Assembly (NCBI GenBank): GCA_023052935.1
Contig: CM041292.1
Location: forward strand, 149,038,939-149,102,938
Length of the DNA stretch: 64,000 nucleotides
Direction of reading: 5' to 3'
Source of the DNA: Piezodorus guildinii
Taxonomy: Eukaryota; Arthropoda; Insecta; Hemiptera; Pentatomidae
Made by a program: the position numbers and the translations under genes. Shown one piece after another: positions 57,809 through 64,000 of this stretch; the stretch's first letter is position 1, and every line of letters begins with the position of its first letter. The notes beneath the pieces are model-generated. The model did not search any database and was not told the DNA's origin. It worked only from the letters and a program-made list of their open reading frames with translations.

Positions 57809-57855
57809 ATAGCCCTGATGAAGACTCACGACATGGATTGAACCGTTGGTTAATG
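57809..57855 (+). ncRNA. Hammerhead ribozyme, decayed core, good stem I
   Basis: CTGATGA at 57815-57821, an imperfect stem II (AGACTC ... GGATT), then GAACC in place of GAAAC, then GTT. TAGCC (57810-57814) can pair with GGTTA (57848-57852), a 5-bp stem I in the expected place. The altered second box should abolish activity. Confidence 0.55.
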
Positions 57856-57933
57856 ATATTTATGAACACCACCTGAATCATCTTATCATTCATAGAATAC
57901 AGACTCGTTCATTTTACTTTTTACAATTTTGCC

Positions 57934-57978
57934 TACGATGGATATACTTCCTCTATTATAGGAAGTATATCCATCGTA
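57934..57978. repeat. Perfect 19-bp hairpin
   Basis: TACGATGGATATACTTCCT (57934-57952) and its exact reverse complement (57960-57978) around CTATTAT. The arm contains GGATATACTT, similar to the scattered GGATATAGTACTT motif that begins 420 bases downstream. Confidence 0.9.
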
Positions 57979-58395
57979 AAAAATGTTTATTTCTGAGTCT
58001 CCAACGAAACTAATTGTGAGAGATTTAAGGTTCGGTTAGTTCAAATATCCAAAACGGTCTTTGTGTTTGAGAGTATGAGTATATGAAAGTCCAGATCAAA
58101 ATCAAAAATTTTACGAAACTGAAATCATATATTCAAAATGTCCTCGGATTTTATAGCAATATTCTCTGTTCCTGACTCTGTATCATCGAAATTAGACTTG
58201 ATAATTGAGCCGTTGATTTCTATAAGGTACTATATCCACTTTAGAAAATTTTCACAGAAAACGTAAAAATCTGTCATGTATTTATTACTTGACCAATTTA
58301 CGTGATTCTTCTTTTATTAAAATCTAAAGGTGATTTTTAAGCGTGTTACCGACTATTTTTTCCAAATTATTGCACTTTTCCGATGACTTTTAAGC

Positions 58396-59462
58396 AATAT
58401 AATATGGATATAGTACTTTTTGGAATGAAACGTGGATATAGTACTTTTGGGAAAGAATTAAAAGGGGTATAGTACATTTTGAAAGAATATAACGCCGGTA
58501 AGTTGGTAACAGTAACTATAACCTTCCTAATAAAACATTACCAATAACTAACGACTTTATATTGTTAATTTCCAGTATGTATATTTCCTTATTCACCCTC
58601 TGAGAAATATCTTTCTTTGTTGGTTAATTACATTGATTATCTAGTCTTCATAAAAAAATAAAATATTCAAAGGACAATTTATCTATTTATGGTACTATAA
58701 TAAGAAAGTATGCAATTATGAATTTTGTTTTGAACTTGAATTTAGCAAATTTATCGATATTATTAACTACGTTTAAACAATATTTAATAATAGAGACTGC
58801 TAAATAAATGCTAAAGGCACGGTTTTTTCTCTCATATTTAGCAAGTTCGTGGAATGCTAAATCCAACTATTTTCTAGATCAAATGCCATTATTCTATTAA
58901 AATGTGAGTTTTTTAAATTTGTTTAACTAAATTTATGTTGCTGAAGATGAAATACTATTAAAAAAATATTAATTTAATTGAAACCTACAAGAATCAAAGC
59001 GACGCAACTAGGTTGTTTAAAACAGCCTAAAAACTGATTATTAGTTAAAAACTATGGATCAAAATAATAGCAGTGATTTAAGAGCGTACTAAATGAACCA
59101 ATAAAATTACACAAAATGAAGAAAACAATAAATTAATGATTATATATTACGGGGTTAGGCGCTTCTGCCGTATGATAGGAAATATAGTACCTTTTGGAAT
59201 GAAATGAAAGGAAATGTTATATCTGTTTACAGAGGATATAGCAACTTTTGGAAGGAAATGTTTTTAGTACTTTTTGGAATGAAACGAAATGTGAATTTAG
59301 TACCTTTTAGAATGAAATGCCATTTTTAAATACGGTTTTAAGGGGGTTTTGTGTTTTTTATACAAAATCTGATGACGGATCTAGATAAAACTAAACCATT
59401 AGTATACAAATATGTCAAAATTTCAATTTTTTTAAAATGTGCTCTATTACCTTTTGGAAATC
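58396..59462 (+). repeat. Scattered repeats of a ~22-bp motif
   Basis: At least eight copies of a motif close to ATATAGTACYTTTTGGAATG, usually followed by AAA: near 58402, 58434, 58467, 59186, 59232, 59256, 59296 and 59444 (last ones diverged). They occur in two clusters (58.4-58.5 and 59.18-59.33 kb) and are spaced irregularly, unlike an ordinary tandem array. No coding meaning seen. Confidence 0.65.
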
Positions 59463-59469
59463 AACGTCT

Positions 59470-60600
59470 CAATTATAGAAACTAACTTACAGGTACTAAG
59501 AAGTACCTGAGCTTACAGGAGCTTAGAGAATATGTATACATTTTTTTATTAATATGGTTTCTATCCAGGCTTAATTGCTAGATATTTCTCTAACTATAAA
59601 ATTAATATTAACAAGCAATTAAAGGACTAGTAATGTTTCTGTCTAAACCGGGGTCGGATTAAACCTTGAACCTGAAGTTAATTGCCTTCACAAAATAGAG
59701 TTAGGAGAAGAGACCGTGATAGCAATCTGGAGTAAGGATTCGTCTTTTAGAATTCGGCCGGGGAGAGTAGGAATGTATTTTATGATAGTCCAACGAATAA
59801 ATATTTATCTTCAAATTTTGGTTAAAACAACTTATTAACCTATAGGATAACATAATTTGTTGACAAATATTATAGAACAGACATTTTATAATATTTTCTA
59901 ATTTTATTATTATTATTTTCTCAATGGTGATTGTTTTTTATTGAACATCGTGGTTAAAGCGTTATGGGACTGCCAATCTCGGTACCTAGAATTAATTTTA
60001 GCATTTTTGCTATAATTTAATTAATTTAAATATATCCTTGACTCTGAAAATAATATGAATTTATATTAATTTCCTATTTTCTTTAAAATTCAACTAAATT
60101 AATAGTTCTAGATTACATTTTTATCATATTATAAAAGCTGTATCAACTATCCTGGTTAGGCTAATAACATTCCTTGTAATTTATATACTTACTAAGCGAG
60201 TGGGCTGCGGAAATCCGTAACGAACGTTAGAACAAGTGAATAATCTCTTTTATCCATTGAATGATATTAGCATTTGACAATAAGCCATGACTTGTGACAT
60301 TAAGAATACGAGTAGGACGGTATTATTACCAAGATGAATATTACATAATACATGACATGAATAATTTTTCTACATTAGATTTTTATTAGGTAAAGTAAAG
60401 AGAAATTTGTTTATGATTTTGTTGATTGAAACCATTCAGGAATCCAAAAAGTATTAATGCTATATTTAAGTGTTAAAATAAAATCATTTATAAATATTTA
60501 TTTCATATAATAGGATGAATAAAAAACTTAAAACTTGAGTTTTCAATGATCTATCAGCAGAATTAAAAAGTTTCAGGGGTGTGTGTATATATATATATAT
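59470..60600. other. AT-rich stretch, nothing recognised
   Basis: No motif seen. Ends in (TA)7 at 60588-60602. Confidence 0.4.
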
Positions 60601-60608
60601 ATTATTCC

Positions 60609-60755
60609 AAGTCAATTGTAACCTTTTCCAAGTCAAATGTAACCTTTTCCAAGTCAAATGTAACCTTTTCCATTCCAAATTTAACCATTTCCATATCAAA
60701 TGTAACCCTTTCCAAAGCAAATGTAACCTTTTCCATTTCAAAAGTCACCTTTTTT
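60609..60755. repeat. 21-bp tandem array, seven units
   Basis: Seven consecutive units of 21 bases; units 2 and 3 are identical, AAGTCAAATGTAACCTTTTC plus C, and the others diverge. Because 21 is a multiple of three, several frames stay open and give 7-residue peptide repeats (for example LTWKRLH on the minus strand). These frames have no other support and are taken as by-products. The unit resembles the scattered motif at 58396-59462 (GTA(A)CCTTTT). Confidence 0.9.
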
Positions 60756-60759
60756 TCAA

Positions 60760-62075
60760 ATTATTCACTTCCAGCCTTAATATTCCGTTTAATATGTTGA
60801 AAAATAATTACTTTAATTAAATTATGACTTTTATAATAATTTTGGCATACCCTATCGACATTTGTTTTGTTTTTTTAGATATTTGATAAAGCGCTGTTTT
60901 TTACGAACTAATATTTAAAAATAAATAAATTATCGTCTATTTAGTTTTAAGATAGTTATTGATTTTGATTTTTTAGAGGGGGGGTAGTTATTGGGATAAA
61001 ATTATGTGTTTTCGGGTATTATAATAATGTTTTTGGAGCTGTATTTTTAATACTGGCGTGCATGTTAATTCGCATTTATTTTGATGTTTATGTAATATTT
61101 TAATGTATGTGTAATATTTGGTTGTGGTTAAAGTTAAAAGAACAACTACATTCTTACATTGAAGCTATTAAATCATGTTAATTGTTATTGCATTATCCAA
61201 ATATATCTTACATATAAAAATATATGCATATTTGGTAGGTTATGAGAATAAGTCTTAAAGGATATATTTTTAATCCTGACTTCAGTATTTTTGTATGAAC
61301 AATATCTAATTCAACCAACATCGTATTACAAAAATCTGGTAAGTGCAACACACGAATTTCAGTTATCTCCGTAGTTAAAATCAATTTTAAGAAATTTCAG
61401 ATTAGGTGTGGGTTTTTTTTCTTCACATTTTTTCATTCGCTCCTGTCAGAACCTATCTGACTATCAGCAAATTTAAAAAATGAGATCAGCCATGGTAGGT
61501 ATAGGAAAGACAAATACCCAGCAGCACCCATTCCTAGGCTTTAATTTAGCAGAGAAGGTCTCTCATCCAGCTTCTCTTTAGCCTTCTTCTGATTGGCATT
61601 TCCGCTATTGACATGTTGTTAATCATCCTATTGTCGTGTCCGTTGAGTTTGCTATGAAAACGACAATAGAGCGTTCGTATATGTGGTCAACTGTTTGTTG
61701 TTGTAGTCTGTATATAGGGTTTGTTATTACTTACCAAGGAGCTATCATTATGAGTCTTAAAATTTTGTATTAAAATTATTGCAGTTTTTGTATGTGAATC
61801 TTTTTTGCTGAGCCTGTGATCTGTGAAGTGTAAGTCCATATTAGTTTAAGTGGGTATGTGTATGTATTCAGTTTCTATCTAATTTTTAATTTTGATGATT
61901 TCGATAAAAGAGAATATAGAACTTTCAGTCGGTGGTTGAGAGTCAGTCTTTTCATCTGATTTTTTAAGTCTGAGGTCTTTAAGTGAGCCGAGAGTCGCCT
62001 TTTCAATTAATGTTAGAATTGAAAAAAGAAAAAAAAATACATCGAGTTTCAATGGAAACATATTGAACAGAAAAT
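60760..62075. other. AT-rich stretch, nothing recognised
   Basis: 61445-61480 carries CCTGTCAGAACCTATCTGAC plus ATCAGCAAATT, also seen at 54685-54715. A GC-richer patch at 61480-61690 has no exon-like frame. Confidence 0.4.
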
Positions 62076-62199
62076 GAATGTTTGGTATTTTTATCGGCGG
62101 TCATCGTTTATAGTTCTATTTCTGCCATATATACCATTCCCACACACCTTACCATACATTCGTAATATTTTTTTTTTTAATTTCACATACATAAACTAC

Positions 62200-63277
62200 T
62201 CTACATACGACTTTTTGAGACACTTACGAACAGTATCACAATACCCGACCATCGATTTGGATTCCGCACACAACACTCAACCACTCACCAACTACATAGA
62301 GTGACTGACTAATTGCATCAGCACTAAAGCAGAAATCGTATGCAACAGGAGTATTTCTGGATGTCGCTCAAGCATTTGATTGGGTTGGCATCAGGGCTTC
62401 AATCAGCTTTTCAAACTAAAGACTATAATCTCTCCGACATATTCTTATCCGTCTTTTCTTAGCGATAGAATTTTCTCTGTCTGTCAAGGCACGGAAATCT
62501 CTTCAATTAGACCAGTTTTGCAGGAATCCGGTTCTCGCACCATACTTTACATAATAAACACACACGGTATACCAATCACATCCGAAACTCTAACAGCGAC
62601 ATACGCAGACGATATCATAACATCATCAATCATAACAAAACATCCTAATCCTACGCACGCCTCACAGACTGGTGCAAAATATTGGAAAATTCGAATTAAC
62701 CAGAAAAAATCCCAACATATTACTTTCACTCTTCGACATAACACCTGCCCACCAGTATATCTTGACAACATCCAAATTCCACAGACAGACACAATAAAAT
62801 ATCTGGGCTTGACATTCGACTGAAGAATGACATGGGGCCCACACATCAAGAACAAACAGATAACGCTAAACAAAAGACTAAAACTATTATACTCACTACT
62901 CTCAAGACTTTTCAAAATTAAAACTTAAAAATAAACTAAACACTTACACTTACTACTAAAGCCCATTTGGATTTACGCCTCACACATACGCAAAATTAAA
63001 AATTTTTCAATCCAAAACTTTCATAACTATCACAAACTCAACATGGTACGTTAGCAGCACTACTTTACTAACAGACCTTCACATGCCAAAAGTCAACGAA
63101 CAGAATCGGACCCTCTACAAACGTTTTCACAGAAGCTTTCTCAGAAGCACGCCAGGAAGAGGTGCCGCTGGGCATCTTCTCTCCATCATGCCACTCATTC
63201 CTTCATCGTCACATTTACTGATTGTCAACATTTATTGACAGATGTGAATACAAAATTTTCAAGATAAAAAAAAAAAA
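62200..63277 (+). pseudogene. Jockey-clade LINE: reverse transcriptase palm to 3' end
   Basis: Blocks in order across three frames: HRFGFRTQHSTTHQLHRVTD (before motif A), ATGVFLDVAQAFD (motif A with catalytic Asp) at about 62341, a frameshift at about 62379, GWHQGF, then FSVCQGTEISS (motif B, normally QGS.LGP) and TLTATYADDIITSS (motif C with both catalytic Asp residues), ITFTLRHNTCPPVYLDNIQ, IKYLGLTFD, a stop at 62821, MTWGPHIKNKQ and the RKFHRSFL-like tail. It ends with an A13 run at 63265-63277. More diverged from the 13-28 kb Jockey copies than those are from one another, so a different subfamily. Inactive, with at least two frameshifts and stops. Confidence 0.85.
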
Positions 63278-63279
63278 AT

Positions 63280-63347
63280 TCACATACAAAATATTACTAT
63301 AAATAATTCATATGGCAGAACAACGTTTGCCGGGTCATCTAGTATCC
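63280..63347 (-). mobile_element. RTE-like repeat terminus
   Basis: Minus strand begins ACTAGATGACCCGGCAAACG then TTGTTCTGCCATATG. This is the usual form of the CTAGCTGACCCGGCA terminus also seen, more decayed, at 5725. Only the terminus is recognisable; it abuts the poly(A) of the Jockey copy. Confidence 0.5.
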
Positions 63348-63371
63348 TTAATTTATTATATATTCACGCCT

Positions 63372-63415
63372 AATATAGAATAAATAATTATTCTGCCATA
63401 GCTGGGATCAAATTA
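63372..63415 (-). mobile_element. SINE family 1 fragment
   Basis: Minus strand TTTGATCCCAGCTATGGCAG followed by AATAATTATTTATTC: the B-box side of the head and the first part of the body of family 1 (compare 42820-43018). About 45 bases only. Confidence 0.5.
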
Positions 63416-63419
63416 AAAA

Positions 63420-64000
63420 AGTAAAATAAAATAAAAGTATAAATTTTGAATATCTCCATAGAGGGAGCACCTTTATTTGTGCAAAGCGTAAAGGGGTCGC
63501 AATCTCGAAAAATGTGTAATAAATGACAAACGAAATAAAAATATTCAAATTGAGTGAAAGTGAAACGAGGACGTAAATTAAAATTACAAAAAAATAGGTC
63601 AATCAAATTATGCAGATGTAATTTTTTTTTGTTCCAGGGCGAGGAATCCACTTATCCATTCATTACCAAAGAATAGGAACAATGTAGGCCAACCAATCCC
63701 AGGATAAGTCAATAGCCAACAGTTACGCATTAATATTACTAATTAGTAAATAGGTAATTAAGCATGATAAATAGCATACGTTAGTTATAATTAACAATAA
63801 TAATTTAAAAAAATTAATTTTTACGTTGATAATCGAAAATCATCGACGTATTAAGATATAACATATAAACTTAATAATTCAGAAATGGCATATAGCCACA
63901 AAACGTGATACTTTCTTTCCTGGCATGACTTCACCAATTCAAATAATGATAAAGTAAACTAATATTCTTAACAGTATTATGAGGCCGTAACTGTCAAACG
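63420..64000. other. AT-rich stretch, nothing recognised
   Basis: The overlapping minus frames at 63388-63651 start in SINE sequence and have no motif. Confidence 0.4.

Noticed and set aside
60484..60820. Repeat proteins with LTWKRLH or SKSNVTF units
   Set aside because: Open on both strands because the tandem unit is 21 bases long; no start context, no domain.

Overview
The window looks like gene-poor, very AT-rich euthymatic insect or other arthropod nuclear DNA. It is about two-thirds A+T, full of homopolymer and (TA)n tracts, and has no bacterial-style operons. The transposon set (Jockey, CR1-like, RTE-like and R2-like LINE pieces, mariner, hAT, tRNA-derived SINEs and hammerhead-ribozyme repeats) fits an insect, possibly a hemipteran. 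The species is not resolvable by eye. Nearly all open reading frames are shadows or broken pieces of transposable elements. The one plausible host-gene piece is a GC-rich, phase-symmetric internal exon of 195 bp on the minus strand at 16968-17162; the rest of its gene would lie beyond long introns or outside the window.

Layout. 0.9-1.5 kb: foldback element whose two inverted arms each carry a hammerhead core, around a 26-bp minisatellite. 2.2-2.9 kb: LINE RNase H tail. 5-6 kb: SINE and an RTE-like terminus with (TA)n tail. 10.4-11.9 kb: two LINE 3' pieces. 13.3-14.9 kb: three Jockey 3' fragments, two of them tail to tail. 17 kb: the exon. 17.7-18.65 kb: an inverted repeat followed by two head-to-head SINEs. 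19.4-19.9 kb: CR1-like fragment. 21.75 kb: perfect 26-bp hairpin. 23.3-24.1 kb: first copy of an unnamed long repeat. 26.5-29.8 kb: internally deleted mariner, then chimeric LINE pieces and an R2-like endonuclease tail. 38-43 kb: 5'-truncated LINE with target-site duplication, LINE tail, hammerhead, deleted mariner with both ends, SINE. 45-49.6 kb: foldback arm, hAT tail, Jockey piece, second copy of the long repeat. 50.2-51.9 kb: a long inverted repeat with about 0.8-kb arms, each with a hammerhead-like core. 52.7-57 kb: SINEs and an inverted second copy of the 38-kb LINE end. 57.7-60.8 kb: hammerhead relic, 19-bp hairpin, scattered and tandem 21-bp motifs. 62-63.3 kb: Jockey reverse transcriptase with an intact YADD.

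The strongest thread is a set of hammerhead-ribozyme cores in at least seven places, three times as opposed pairs. The most striking is the 50.2-51.9 kb element, where one arm holds a ~692-bp unit bounded by a hammerhead core and a second half-core. This resembles the ribozyme-bounded units of Penelope-like retroelements and metazoan retrozymes. No complete autonomous element was found, so the window is best read as a graveyard of several families with a few fairly young insertions (the 38.2/54.0-kb LINE ends and the 41.3-kb mariner).
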